Below, in pieces: positions 46,052 through 57,361 of a stretch of DNA of 64,000 bases. The first letter of the stretch is position 1. The number at the start of each line of letters is the position of its first letter. The notes under the pieces are model-generated. The model worked only from the letters and a program-made list of their open reading frames with translations. It was not told the origin of the DNA and made no database searches. The DNA comes from Sweltsa coloradensis (taxonomy: Eukaryota > Arthropoda > Insecta > Plecoptera > Chloroperlidae), in assembly GCA_024449915.1 (NCBI GenBank), contig JAMZAV010001744.1:225786-289785 (forward strand), read 5' to 3'. Made by a program: the position numbers and the translations under genes.

Positions 46052-46839
46052 GTTGTGTGTACCCTATAGGGAACCTAAGTGGACGTTGTCCGGTTCTCTC
46101 CGGTCAGCGTGGTATAGGCGATTAACCCGTGCTAATATAAATGTTTCGTAAGCGATAGCGCGAGAACCCGACCACGGACCGGAATTATATTCATACTGTA
46201 AGAAACTATAATCTTTCCTCTTTGCGTGGATATACATAACTCTGCTCTATCACAAATATTAATGACATTTGTTTTGAGTTGAAGTGAACTCTACATTTAC
46301 ACTGTTGCCAAACCTTCCAAACTGCTTATGAAAAAGCACGTAAAAACATTTTGTCCGTGGCATCAGCATAACATTTGGTATCCGACTTGCTTTGTAGCTA
46401 CTGTGAGGTCACTGGGTTGTACTAGATTATACATTACTAATAAAATATCCTTTAATGTGCCAACAAAATCTTGAATGCGAAGTACATTTAGCAACCATGG
46501 ACAGGCGCGTGGTATGCGAGGATGCCACAGCTGCACACAACGTGGCTGCGTCTCGCTTAGGTTGCCGCTCAGTCAGTGTACATTTGCGACAGCGCGCAAA
46601 CAAGGGTCCATTTAACTCATAATAGTTTGAATTTAGGAAGCGTCATCGAGCAAAGCAGAATGCCATCATCTTCTTTACAAAATTATGCATCTTGTGATGT
46701 TATTGGTTTAGATTTCTTTTGCGCGAATCAAAAGATACGGCGAGTTACATTTTCGTACCATGCTAATTTTTATGGGCGCTGAGACCAGAGAGAACCAATT
46801 TCCTTCCCGCCTTCAAAACTTAGGTTCCCTATAGGTCGA

Positions 46840-47160
46840 AAGAGAACGCGGAAGATTCTGAAAGTAGGCCTATTCGCGATCGCAAAACTTCGATGCGCAG
46901 TCTGGAGGAAGAAATGTTCCCCATAGCCAAAGGGTGCAGGCTAGCTGTGTCCAGGCTGGGCGCTTACGGGGCTGGCGTGCAGTGAAATAAGTTAAATGGA
47001 ATTTCCTCCTATAAAAAGCGAGAAAAGTCTCGAGTATTGTTATGTTCCGTATGCAGCACATTGGCAAACAAAAATATTAACGTATCCTTCCGTCAGTTCC
47101 GAAAGGAAACCCAATATGTTGGTGACTCTGTGGTTATACTTATACCAACAGACGAAAGAA
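46840..47160. other. No feature recognised
   Basis: Moderately GC-rich near 46,860-46,990. No splice-bounded exon or terminal repeat was identified. Confidence 0.3.
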
Positions 47161-47275
47161 ATGGGGACGACTATTAGATTTATTTAGTTGTCCTCCCTTG
47201 TAAATCAGTTTCTTAACTGAATAAAATAAACGTGAAATAATTTAATTAATCAATAAAATAAATACAAATAAAATA
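47160..47275 (+). mobile_element. Short LINE 3' tail copy
   Basis: TTTAGTTGTCCTCCCTTGTA, AATCAGTTTCTTAACTGAAT, AAAATAAACG and AT-rich tail with AATAAAATAAATA. Truncated member of the family at 24,060-24,545. Confidence 0.65.
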
Positions 47276-47289
47276 TCAGAGTGTACATA

Positions 47290-48660
47290 ATCGTACGGTC
47301 ATAGGCGATACCACCTAACATAGGCTAATAGCTTCCGACCCCTACAGTACAATGTGGCAGAGTGGTAGCGAGAGTAAGTTCTATGCGAAAGGTTGGCTGT
47401 TCAAATCTTCGTTAGGTCGTTATTTTTTAAATATCCTATTTAGGACCAAGTTTTTCTGCAAATGATTTCATCACATTCGGCCTCGTCGCGGACGCAATTC
47501 TACGTCGGAGATAATATATGTGTGGCAAGTACTATATGAAGAGAATCACGAGGTTCACTCTGTGCCACCAATGACTGCGACTAGTGCTGAGTGTATTTAT
47601 TGTAATTAAGTATTAATATTTAACGTATACCAAAGAATGAGAGTAACAAACAAAACGGAAAGATGGTTCATGTGTAATGTTGGCCTAACCGTAGGCCTAT
47701 GTTCAGCTATTCAGCACTGCTAGCCTTGATCATAGAACACAACATGGGGTCCTAATTATTATTACGATGTGAAATATTTTTACAATGCATTTTTCAAGAG
47801 TCTACTAGAAGCAACTAACCGTATACGCATTCATACAGACAGCTGACCAACAAACTCTCACATCACTGTAGGCCTACCACTTTCATCAGTGACCGTACGT
47901 CACTATTATTACGGCACGCCTAGAGCCAATCAAATCTTTGACCGAACGAATGATTTTGCGCTATAATAACCTTTAGCCCATTATACATCCAAAGTTATTA
48001 CGGCTGGCCATAGGAATAAACACTGCCTTGATTATCACCTTGCTTTAAAAATCCGGTAAAGGTGTGTAAATTGGAAGCTAACGCACTTGAATGTAGGCAT
48101 AGCCCCAGCATTTTTAACAATTATCTTGGACACGTTCCACAATCCCGCACGTTACTAAACTACACTATTTATTATGGCCTCGCCTTCTTTTATATTTCTA
48201 GTCGATTCACATCCATCTACGTATTTGAAAATATCTATAAAACTCAATCTTAAGTTTGACGTTTCTCCATCTACTACGCTTGTATTTACTTCCCTTGCAC
48301 CCGTTGCTGCGGCCATGTTGGAAAATGACGTCACCGGCATTTAACCTTGAGACCGCGAATTGCTGTGCGCAACTCCACTCACACAGCGCGCTTGCCTTGC
48401 CCACAGGCCGTCTAGGACTAGGCCACAGTTGACTTCACGTGAAGAGGCGTGGCCAAGACAAAGGATTTCAGTAAATATTTTTTACGGCGAAATTGTTGGC
48501 CGATTTATTCGATTTTTGTTTTGACTTATTCAAATTAGTGTCTCACAACTAATGATCAATACGTTTTTCAAGATGAGATAATCCCTTTTTAAGGCCTCGT
48601 AAATTTAATGAAATAAATGGATGGAAGAACGGGAGTACGTGTAGTTTCTCAGTTTGAAGG
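47290..48660. other. Intergenic or intronic sequence downstream of exon 3
   Basis: No further exon of the minus-strand gene was found. A degenerate tRNA-like stretch at about 47,353-47,425 has a box A-like GGCAGAGTGGTAGC and a box B-like GGCTGTTCAAATC but does not fold convincingly. Confidence 0.35.
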
Positions 48661-48673
48661 GGCTGCGCCGTAC

Positions 48674-48874
48674 CTTTACACAGAGGAATCTTGTCAAGTC
48701 CGTTGATCCCCAACCATCCTTCCTCGGTACAGACCACGTCACTGCCCCCATCCAGCTGCGCATCCTCATGGCAGAGAACTTTGCAGATGTCGTTTACCTC
48801 GGAGTAGTCCTCGATACAAGACTCCGGTTCCCACGTTGCATACTGGGTGTTCACCAGGGTGCTGCAGTTGGTCT
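48674..48874 (-). CDS. Exon 3 of a minus-strand gene: sushi/CCP-type module
   Basis: 201-nt exon, phase 1 at both ends. The acceptor is a pyrimidine-rich tract ending CTCTAG at 48,875-48,880; the donor is AAAG|GTACGG with GT at 48,673-48,672. It encodes six cysteines at residues 40, 56, 67, 71, 85 and 102 of the joined protein, spaced C-x15-C-x10-C-x3-C-x13-C-x16-C, with Gly-Trp at 89-90 and IPLC at the end. This is the layout of six-cysteine CCP modules as in selectins, and phase 1-1 exons are standard for CCP domains. NCS at 39-41 is a possible N-glycosylation site. CCP modules act extracellularly in adhesion, complement-like and clotting proteins; which role applies here cannot be told. 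The protein must continue beyond the donor. Confidence 0.7.
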
Positions 48875-48953
48875 CTAGAGGAAACATGAATTAGTAAGCG
48901 CAGCTTGTGCACACGCACACACACGCACATGCACACGCACACACAAAACTTAC

Positions 48954-49013
48954 GGTGAAGAAGGATGTTTTCAGGTGCGTAGCTTGTGAAAACCATGAAC
49001 AGAACGACGGAGA
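48954..49013 (-). CDS. Exon 2 of the CCP gene: hydrophobic segment and linker
   Basis: 60-nt exon, phase 1-1. Acceptor CTATCCCACAG ends at 49,014; donor CACC|GTAAGT begins at 48,953. It encodes the second half of the hydrophobic stretch (SVVLFMVFTSYA) and a short linker (PENILLH). Joined to exon 1 and exon 3 the frame stays open. The 79-bp intron to exon 3 contains a CA-rich tract at 48,903-48,943. A very short exon is normally weak evidence, but consensus splice signals and matching phase on both sides support it. Confidence 0.6.
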
Positions 49014-49242
49014 CTGTGGGATAGATAACAACAATTATTAATTGAAACAAGAATTTCTCAACAAATTGAAATAATATTAATTTATGCCTTAAAAATAAAT
49101 AAATGTTTCGTATGTGAATGAACTTGACAAGTTGGCACTCTCTAGTAGACTAGGTAGTATGGTGAGTATGGTGAGTGTGAGAGGGAATGTCAGAGGATTG
49201 TCGAGCTTATTTAGCAGGACTAGTTATGTACCCAGGAATACA

Positions 49243-49537
49243 CTAGGAATTTAGGAAAACGCCAAAGTCGTTGTTAGATGAGTGAGTGAACATTCCATTT
49301 CCTCCCCCTACCTAAGGCTGGATCCAGTATGGTTCTTTCCTTTCTAGCCTATCAATTTCATAGGCTAGAGTGACGCATTATGGCCTTACGTTTACACGCC
49401 CTTATACCAACTAAACTCAAAACCCTATCGTTTATACCTTATATATCAATCAACTTATAAATGGAAATGTTCCCGGGTACTCAACACTCAACACATGACT
49501 CGCTCACTCGTCGAACAACGACTTGGCGTTTTCCTAG
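49243..49537. mobile_element. Helitron-like family B, palindromic form with two 3'-type ends
   Basis: Left end (ACTAGGAATTTAGGAAAACGCC) and right end (GGCGTTTTCCTAG|T) are both the 3'-type terminus with the AACGAC..TTGGCGTT hairpin, in opposite orientation. GAGTGAGTGA and TCACTCACTC subterminal repeats flank an interior with CCTAAGGCT.GATC.AG shared with 61,101-61,277. Confidence 0.6.
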
Positions 49538-49909
49538 TCTGTAATTGGCTATAAGGCGCCTGTATACCGGCAATATGGGAGACCCGGGTTCAAACAACGG
49601 CCAGGATAGATTTTTGCAATTTCTAGATTGCAGTAAAAAATTCTAGAACATGTTTTGAATTACATAATATACGGTACCATAGAAAACATAGCCAGTACGT
49701 AAAACGCATAAATATTGCAAGGTTTACTCAATCTCGCAGCGGAATTTTGGGGAACCTTCAGCATGCAAGATTTGGCACACCTTGATCACCGCCTTACATT
49801 CTAAAAATGATTTCATAAAAATGATTTTTCAAGAACAAAACCATTGTCGTTATATATATCCTGCACATTTCAGACTATATTTTCAATTGATTATGTCTTG
49901 TAGGTTTAA

Positions 49910-50140
49910 ATCGCTACGGATTTTGCTCAAAATGTTAATCGCACGTTAAATACTTATACCGGATGTCTGTTTAAAACTTCAGTGCAATCTGTTTTTAGCC
50001 GTTCGGCCGTTCTGGAGCAAAGTCACAGAAAAAAACATATCTAGTGCCGTTTGAGTTGAATTGGAGACTTCAGTCGCTGCATTCCCTTGTCTAATTACGC
50101 AATTGAACAAACGTTAGTTGGCTGAATTCTCAAGCCGTTT
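49910..50140 (-). repeat. Dispersed repeat, copy of 60,600-60,830
   Basis: In reverse complement shares CGACTGA.GTCTCCAATTCAA, TTTTAAACAGACATCCGGTA and GCGATTTAA.CCTAC with 60,600-60,800. Probably the 5' side of Helitron-like family B. Confidence 0.6.
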
Positions 50141-50149
50141 GTTTTATTT

Positions 50150-51250
50150 GCACCTAGGTAGAGTATTTAAAAGAGGGAAATTTGACACAATATGTATTTT
50201 GAATTACATTGTACAAAGTGAGTGGCGCAACCAATGAACTTCACATTATATTTTTATGAAATACATTTAATTTGAGTGTTAATCCAACAACTACCATACT
50301 CAGCAAAAACCGTCGGTCTTGCACATGAAATTGTTGAATGTGTGTTGATTTACCAATTAAGAATTCAAAATAATTGAAAATATACAATAAAATATACATT
50401 AAGTAATATAATAATTCCTTATTGCTTTGGGTAAACCTTAGTATGAGTTAAAATTAGTATTGCATTCATTTTGGAGTATTAAAAAAATTGCGAACTTGTT
50501 AATTAGTATCTATAAATAAAAAAACACTACTTCACCCATCTATCTAGGGCGACGACGAACGCGAAACTGTATACACCTACCCGAGTTGAGGGGTTTTAAT
50601 CTATCTGTACTCGCCGCCCCTAAAGATTTACAATCTTGAAACTAGGTATATGACCTGATATGTGGTCCATGACCTACAAAAAAAAATCAACCCGATCCGA
50701 TAACCCGCTCTGTGTTTAAAAAAGTGCCTAAACTTAGTTGAAATCCTTCCGGCTGCGCTAATTCTCTTCTGAGCTAATTCTCCACGGAGATATAAGAGCC
50801 TACAGAGAAAACGGTAACTGTTAGAACTATGAAACTTGGACCACACTTAGATGTACCTCAGACGCAGTGTCTTTTGCTTTCAAAACCAAAATCGGGTAAC
50901 AGGGACCGGAGGAAATCAAAATTCTGGATGATAATCAAATCACCTAATTTAAGGCAAGGTAATTTGTACAAAATTAAAATTAAACATGCTCTTAACCATT
51001 ATAAATATCTAGCGTCCAAAACACAAGCCTGTATGTCGGTGAATCTTGATTATCCGGTTAACTGGTTTTTACCAGTTATTCGGTATAAACCGGTATACTG
51101 ATAAATAGGGGCTAAATTTGGGGGGACCGTAGGCCCAAAAATGTCAAAAATGAACTCGCTTCTCGCTGAATTTCGACGCTTTCCTCGAATATCGCTTAAA
51201 GTATTACACGCCTTGATAGGAAACAAAACGCAAAAAGATGTAATATTCCC
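50150..51250. other. Intronic sequence, no feature recognised
   Basis: Part of the large first intron of the CCP gene. No clear repeat family, exon or RNA gene was seen. Confidence 0.35.
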
Positions 51251-51257
51251 CACACAT

Positions 51258-51665
51258 ACATAAAATTTGAAAAAAAAAACGGCAGCCAAGCTCTCCTTCA
51301 GAAGTCTTCGGCTGTGAATGCTGTGAGATATAAATGAGCCAAGCTTATCATTCTTTCTCCCTAGTTTCGCATAGAAAAAGAGTAAGATCATGTCGCCATT
51401 TGGTTCATTACGAGAACTAAAAAGTCTTGGTCAAGCAAGTTTTTTAATGATTTTTAGTTTAAAATTTTTACTTTTTTACCACGAAAATGGTTGGCTTGGC
51501 GCTCGTCAACAGGCGAAATGATCTAACTTCTTTTCAATGTGAAACTGGGGAGAAAGAATGAAATGCTTGGCTCAACTTCTATATCTCACAGCATTCACAA
51601 CCGAAGACTTATGAAGGAGAGCTTGGCTGCCGTTTTTATTTTTTTTTACAAATTTTTATATTTGA
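51258..51665. mobile_element. Hairpin MITE
   Basis: Arms 51,260-51,376 and 51,533-51,659: ACGGCAGCCAAGCTCTCCTT against AAGGAGAGCTTGGCTGCCGT, and GAATGCTGTGAGATATA against TATATCTCACAGCATTC. The spacer of about 155 bp contains the TTTTAGTTT run. TSD not resolved. Confidence 0.75.
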
Positions 51666-51835
51666 AACATAAAGTAACTACTCACATCTAGTAAGACCAT
51701 GTACAACATTATTTACAGAAACATTAAAAAATTGATTATTACGAATTTAAAATTATCACCAATATCACAAAGTTAAAAAAAATACAAATGCCATGTAGTA
51801 TTGTGTCAATATTGATAAACAATTATTGGATGAGC

Positions 51836-52319
51836 GTAGCGAGCGAAGCGAAAATTCCATTCTAATACACTAGAGAAAAAAAATCCAGAATGTTTTTTTT
51901 CTTTCTTTCTTTCTTTTTTTCTTTCTTTTAGTATTTTTGTCTGTTTTTTAACACGATTATGGCTAAACCGATACTCCATTTGCGATGAAATTTTATGGAG
52001 GCCTTCGAAATCTTTGAACTTAGAACTGCCACGTTTTTGAGCGCAATCAAAAAATTATTTCTCATGAAAATCGCAATTTTACGATTTTTTTCGATTTTTT
52101 GACAATTTATTTTACTTGTAACACCTACATGCTTTATCCGATTTTAATGATTTTTTCACAGAACCTTAATTTTATGAATTAAGATATCCGTGTGAAATTT
52201 GAGCGCAATCAAATAATTATTTCTTAGGAAAATCGCAATTTTTCGATTTTTTCTTTTTTTTAAATTAGTATGACTAATTAAAAAATTTAAAATTTAAGTT
52301 TATTTTTTATTTAATTTAA
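51836..52319 (+). mobile_element. Helitron-like family A, copy 1 (3'-truncated)
   Basis: Starts TTGGATGAGCG after A, with the AGCGAGCGAAGCGAA run, the TACACTAGAGAAAAAAAATCC block and the (CTTT)n tract. The 3' hairpin and CCTAG terminus are absent; copy 2 begins directly after. Confidence 0.65.
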
Positions 52320-53713
52320 TTGGATGAGCGTAGCGAGCGAAGCAAAGATTCCATTCCACTACACTGGAGAAAAAAATCCGGAATGTTTTTTTTTTGTATT
52401 TTTGTCTGTGTGTTAAGGCTATTCCAGAGCACTCTTACCGATATTTTGAAAGTCAACGGAAAATGGCTAAAAGTTGGGTGGATGAAAGATGAACTTGAAT
52501 AAAAAAGGAAAAAAAAAAAAAAAATTGGACGGGACAAAAGCTCTATTTTGGCCAAAATAATGCAAACTTTGGGACATAACGGAAAAGAATGCTTAAGATG
52601 CAATATTTAATTTGAGCTGTGATTTTTTTTTATTGCTTCAACACACCTTTGTCTTTGGACTGAAAACAAGGGAAACTAATTTTATGAAATAACTTTGATG
52701 AACGATTTTTTTCGTGTTCCGGTTCAAAACTCTTTTTTGTACCATGTGACAAAAAAATCGTACATCGAACATTATTTAAAAAAATTATTTTCCCTTATAC
52801 TTAGTCCAGAGACAAAGTGTGTTGAAGCAATAAAAAAAAAATCATAGCTAAAAATTAAATATTGCATCCAAAACATTCATTTCCGTAATGACCCAAAATT
52901 TGCATATAATGGCCAAAATAGAGCTTTTGTCCCGTCCAAAAAAAGTTATTTTTTTCCTTTTTTATTCAAGTTCATCTTTCATCCAACCAACTTTTAGCCA
53001 TTTTCCGTAGACTTTCAAAATATCGGTAAGAGTGCTCTGGAATAGCCTTAACACGATTCAGGCTAAATCAATACTCCAATTGCGATGAAATTTTATGGAG
53101 GCCTTCGAAATCTCTGAACTTAGAACTGCCACGTTTTTGAGCGCAATCGGAAAATTATTTCTCATGAAAATCGCAATTTACGATTTTTTTCTATTTTTTT
53201 AAAAAATTTATTCGACTTATAACACCTAGATGCTTTATCCGATTTGTATGATTTTTTCACAGAACCGTAAGTTTACGAATTAAGATATTCGTAGAAATTT
53301 GAGCGCAATCGAAAAATTATTTCTCATGAAAGTCGAAAAATTTTCGTTTTTTTTTTTTTTTTTACAATTCTTTGGTTTAAAACACCTACATGCTTTATCA
53401 TATTGTAATAATTTTTTCACAGAACCTTAATTTTATTAGTTAATATATTCGAGTAACATTTGAGCGCAATCGAATAATTATTTCATATGAAAATCGCAAT
53501 TTAGGTATTTATTTATTTTTTTAAAAATTACTATTAATTAAAAAAATTGCAAATTTAAGTTATTTTTTTATTTAATTTAATTTAATTTTTAAAAAATCTT
53601 CAACTTAGTAATAATTTTTTCACAGAACAACAGATAATCCGCATAACACATGGCAGCTCAATGCACCAATTACGCTCATCCAACAACGCGGCGGGACTTA
53701 AGCGTTTTCCTAG
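52320..53713 (+). mobile_element. Helitron-like family A, copy 2, split by a palindromic MITE
   Basis: 5' end TTGGATGAGCG after A; 3' end with inverted CGCTCATCCAA, the AACGC...GCGTT hairpin and CCTAG followed by T. The interior repeats a motif of about 125-130 bp (GAGCGCAATCG.AAAATTATTTCTCATGAAAATCGCAATTT and ACACCTACATGCTTTATCCG). It contains the 633-bp element at 52,416-53,048. No Rep/helicase gene. Confidence 0.75.
52416..53048. mobile_element. Near-perfect 633-bp palindrome, TA target (Tc1/mariner-like MITE)
   Basis: Two arms of about 310 bp with ends AGGCTATTCCAGAGCACTC and GAGTGCTCTGGAATAGCCT, flanked by TA (52,414-52,415 and 53,049-53,050). Other Helitron-like copies read GTTAACACGATT without it (for example near 53,928), which defines the insertion and the TA duplication. 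No ORF. A transcript would fold into one long hairpin. Confidence 0.85.
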
Positions 53714-53805
53714 TGTAGACACGTTGTGCCAGTGGTCGACTTGAATAAATAGCATTTTGCGTTAGAAAAGAATAAGTTTATAGTAATAAACAAGTACTTT
53801 CATTG

Positions 53806-53879
53806 TTGGATGAGCGTAGCGAGCGTAGCGAGCGAAGCGAAGATTCCATTCTACTACACTGGAGAAAAAAATCCGGAAT

Positions 53880-53911
<32 letters not shown>

Positions 53912-54584
53912 TATTTTTGTCTGTTTGTTAGCACGATTCCGGCTAAACCGATACTCCGATTGCGATGAAATTTTATGGAGACCTTTGAAATCTCTGAACT
54001 TAGAACTGCCACGTTTTTGAGCGCAATCGGGAAATTTTTTCTTATAAAAAACGCAATTTTACGATTTTTTTCGATTTTTTAAAAATTTCTTCGACTTATA
54101 ACACCTACACGCTTTATTCGATTGTAATGATTTTTTCACATAACCTTAATTTTATGAATTAAGATATTCGTGTAAAATTTGAGCGTAATCGAAAAATTAT
54201 TTTCTCATGAAAATCGAAATTTTACGGGTTTTTTCTTTTTTAAAACGATTCTTTGACTTATTACACCTACATGCTTTATCCTATTGTAATGATTCTTTCA
54301 CAGAACCTTAATTTCATCAATTTATATACTCGTGTTAAATTTGAGCGCAATCGAATAATTATTTCTTATGAAAATTGCAATTTTACGTTGTTTTTTTTTT
54401 TTTTTAATTACGATTTATTAAAAAAATTAAGTTAATTTTTTATTTTATTTAATTTGATTTAAAAAAATCTTCGGCTAAGCAATAATTTTTTCACAGAACA
54501 ACAGAAAATCAGCATAACACATGGCAGCTCAATGCACCAATTACGCTCATCCAACAACGCGGCGGGACTTAAGCGTTTTCCTAG
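53806..54584 (+). mobile_element. Helitron-like family A, copy 3
   Basis: Full-length: TTGGATGAGCG with an expanded GTAGCGAGC run, a T-run of about 30 near 53,880-53,910, repeated ~125-bp interior units, CGCTCATCCAA, 3' hairpin and CCTAG|T. Confidence 0.8.
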
Positions 54585-54640
54585 TACCAACAACAAGCTG
54601 TTAGTGATAATTGAAACTACTGTGTGGCTCGTTGGTCTTG

Positions 54641-56320
54641 TTGGATGAGCGTTGCGAGCGAAGCGAAGATTCCAGTTTACTACACTGGAGAAAAAAAACG
54701 GAATGTTTTTGTATTTTTGTCTGTTTGTTAGAACGATTCCGGCTAAACCGATACTCCGATTGCGATGAAATTTCATTTAGACCTTCGAAATCTCTGAACT
54801 TAGAACTGCCACGTTTTTGAGCGCAATCGACAAAAAATTCTCATAAAAATCGAAATTTTACGATTTTTTTCGATTTTTAAAAAAATTCTTCGATTTATAA
54901 TACCTACACGCTTTGTCCGATTGTAATGATTTTTTCACAGAACCTTTATTTTATGAATTTATATATTCGTGGAAAATTTAAGCGCAATCGAAAAATTATT
55001 TCTCATGAAAATCGCAATTTTATGGGGTTTTTCTTTTTTAAAACAATTCTTTGACCTATAACACCTACATGCTTTATCCGATTGTAATGATTTTTTCACA
55101 GAACCTTGATTTTATGAATTAATGTATTCGTGTGAAATTTGAGCGCAATCGAAAAATTATTTCCAATGAAAATCGCAATTTTACGATTTTTTTAAAATTT
55201 TAAAACATTCTTAGACAAATAACACCAACATGCTTTATTCGATTGTAATGATTTTTTCACAGAATCTCTTAATTTTATAAATTAATATATTAAAGTGAAA
55301 TTTGAGCGCGATCGAAAAAAAAATACTCATGAAAAATTTTACGCTTTTTTCGTTAAAGAAAAAAAAAATCTTTGACTTATAACACCTACATGCTTTATCC
55401 GATTGTTATGATATTTTCACAGAACTTTAATTTTACTAGGAAAACGCTTAAGTCCCGCCGCGTTGTTGGATGAGCGTAATTGGTGCATTGACCTACCATG
55501 TGTTATGCAGATTTTCTGTTGTTTTGTTAAAAAATTATTACTCAGTCGGTTTTTTTTAAAAATTAAATTAAATTAAATTCTTTTATTTTTTCTTTTATCG
55601 TAATTTTAAAAAAAGAAAAAAATCGTAAATTTGCTATTTTCATAAGAAATAATTATTCGATTGCGCTCAAATTTTACACGAATATAATAATTCATAAAAT
55701 TAAGGTTCTGTAAAAAAATCATTACAATAGGATAAAGCATGTAGGTGTTATAAGTCAAAGAATTGTTTAAAAAAAAGAAAAAATCCTTAAAATTTTGATT
55801 TTCATGAGAAATAATTTTTCAATTGTGCTCAAATTTCACACGAATATCTTAATTCATAAATTAAGGTTCTGTAAAAAAAAACATTAAAATCGGATTAAGC
55901 ATGTAGATGTTATAAGTCGAAGAAATATTTTAAAAATCGAAAAAAATCGAAAATTTGCGATTTTCATAAGAAATAATTTTTCGATTGCGCTCAAAAACGT
56001 GGCAGTTCTAAGTTCAGAGATTTCGAAGGCCTCCATAAAATTTCATCGCAATTGGAGTATTGGTTTAGCCGGAATCATGTTAACAAACAGCCAAAAATAC
56101 AGAAAAAAAAACATTCCGGATTTTTTTCTCCAGTGTAGTGAAATGGAATCTTCGCTTCGCTCGCTTCGCTCATCCAATGAATTTATATATTTGTGTGAAA
56201 TTTGAGCGCAATCGAAAAATAATTTTTCATGAAAATCTCAATTTTACGCTTTTTTTCTTTAAAAAAAAACATATGCTCATTCAACAACGCGCGTGAAAAA
56301 GCGTTTGCGAAGCTTCCTAG
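54641..56320 (+). mobile_element. Helitron-like family A, copy 4, interrupted by copy 5
   Basis: Starts TTGGATGAGCGTTGCGAGCG and ends with the variant tail (GCGCGTGAAAAAGCGTTTGCG then AAGCTTCCTAG|T). Copy 5 is inserted within it. The two halves rejoin to the family consensus (ATTTTA | TGAATT). Confidence 0.75.
55436..56177 (-). mobile_element. Helitron-like family A, copy 5, nested in copy 4
   Basis: Complete minus-strand copy: 5' TTGGATGAGCGAAGCGAGCG at 56,177 and 3' CCTAG at 55,436. The host element is split exactly between A and T with no duplication, the rule for Helitrons. Confidence 0.85.
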
Positions 56321-56600
56321 TTGTTAGAGTATCTGCTTCCCATGCAGAAGGTCTAGGGTTCGATTCCCGCCAGAGTCAGAAGTTCCCACTTCTGATTTGG
56401 ACTTCAGTCCATCAGTTCGTGTCTTAGGAGTTTGTAAACGGTGACTTTGGAGCCGTCCTAGCAACGAAGCACCTAATAATTCAGAGTTGTTCTGAATCGG
56501 CCTTGTTGATTCTGGCGTTCATCCGCGTATGTTCGCACTATCCATACCACTGATTGCTGTCTTTCCAATTAAAATAACTGAGTGGGTAGACTTTAAATAC
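56321..56600 (+). repeat. tRNA-derived, SINE-like sequence
   Basis: Starts directly after the Helitron 3' end. TAGAGTATCTGC-TTCCCAT-GCAGA forms an anticodon arm with CCC (Gly), followed by a box B-like GGGTTCGATTCCC and a weak acceptor. The 5' half is missing. About 180 bp of body follows (hairpins GAAGTTCCCACTTC and GACTTCAGTC), as in tRNA-derived SINEs. A truncated tRNA gene plus unique sequence is the alternative. Confidence 0.45.
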
Positions 56601-56610
56601 AATTTATTCA

Positions 56611-57219
56611 TTGGATGAGCGTAGCGAGCGAAGCGAAGATTCCATTTCACTACACTGGAGAAAAAAATCCGGAATGTTTTTTTTTCTTTCTTTCTTTCTT
56701 TCTTTCTTTCTGTATTTTTGTCTGTTTCCGGCCAAACCGATACCCTAATAGCGATGAAAATTTTATGGAGGTTTCACAGAACCTTAATTTTATGAATAAG
56801 GTATTCGTGTGAAATTTGAGCACAATCAAAAAATTATTTCTAATGAAAATAGAAACTTTGTGGGTTTTTTCTTTTTTAAAACAATTTTTTTACTTATTAC
56901 ACCTACATGCTTGATCATATTGTAATAAATTTTTCACAGAACCTTAATTTTATTAATTTATATATTCGTGTGAAATTTGAGCGCAATCGAATAATTATTT
57001 CTTATAAAAATCCCAATTTTTCGATTTTTTTCTTTTTTTTAAATTACGATTAATTAAAAAAAAAAAGTTTTTTTTTATTAAATTTTATTTAATTTTTAAA
57101 AAAATTTGAACTTAGTAATAATTTTTTCACAGAACAACAGAAAATCCGCATAACACATGGCAGCTCAATGCACCAATACGCTCATCCAACAACGCGGCGG
57201 GACTTAAGCGTTTTCCTAG
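56611..57219 (+). mobile_element. Helitron-like family A, copy 6
   Basis: TTGGATGAGCG to CCTAG|T with the common tail, a (CTTT)n tract at 56,685-56,710 and a shortened interior. It is followed, after TTTATTTA, by copy 7. Confidence 0.8.
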
Positions 57220-57227
57220 TTTATTTA

Positions 57228-57309
57228 TTGGATGAGATTAGCGAGCGAAGCAAAGATCCATTTCACTACACTGGAGAAAAAAATCCGGGATGTTATTTTT
57301 TCTTTTTTT

Positions 57310-57361
<52 letters not shown>

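Larger units (their letters stand above)
43460..46831. mobile_element. Inverted pair of TAGGGAACC-type elements
   Basis: Outer ends TAGGGAACCCAAGT and ACTTAGGTTCCCTA. Arms 43,460-44,225 and 46,070-46,831 are reverse complements over about 760 bp, and each arm is itself bounded by TAGGGAACC.AAGT-type inverted ends. The structure is therefore two inverted copies about 45 bp apart before the hAT-like element at 44,252-46,051 separated them. Frames in the arms are shadows; no transposase is visible. Confidence 0.8.

Noticed and set aside
46576..46782. 68-codon frame matching the minus-strand frame at 43,509-43,772
   Set aside because: The similarity comes from the inverted arms of the TAGGGAACC elements. 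No transposase or other family motif is present.
47353..47425. tRNA gene
   Set aside because: Box A- and box B-like words are present, but no convincing acceptor or anticodon stem forms.
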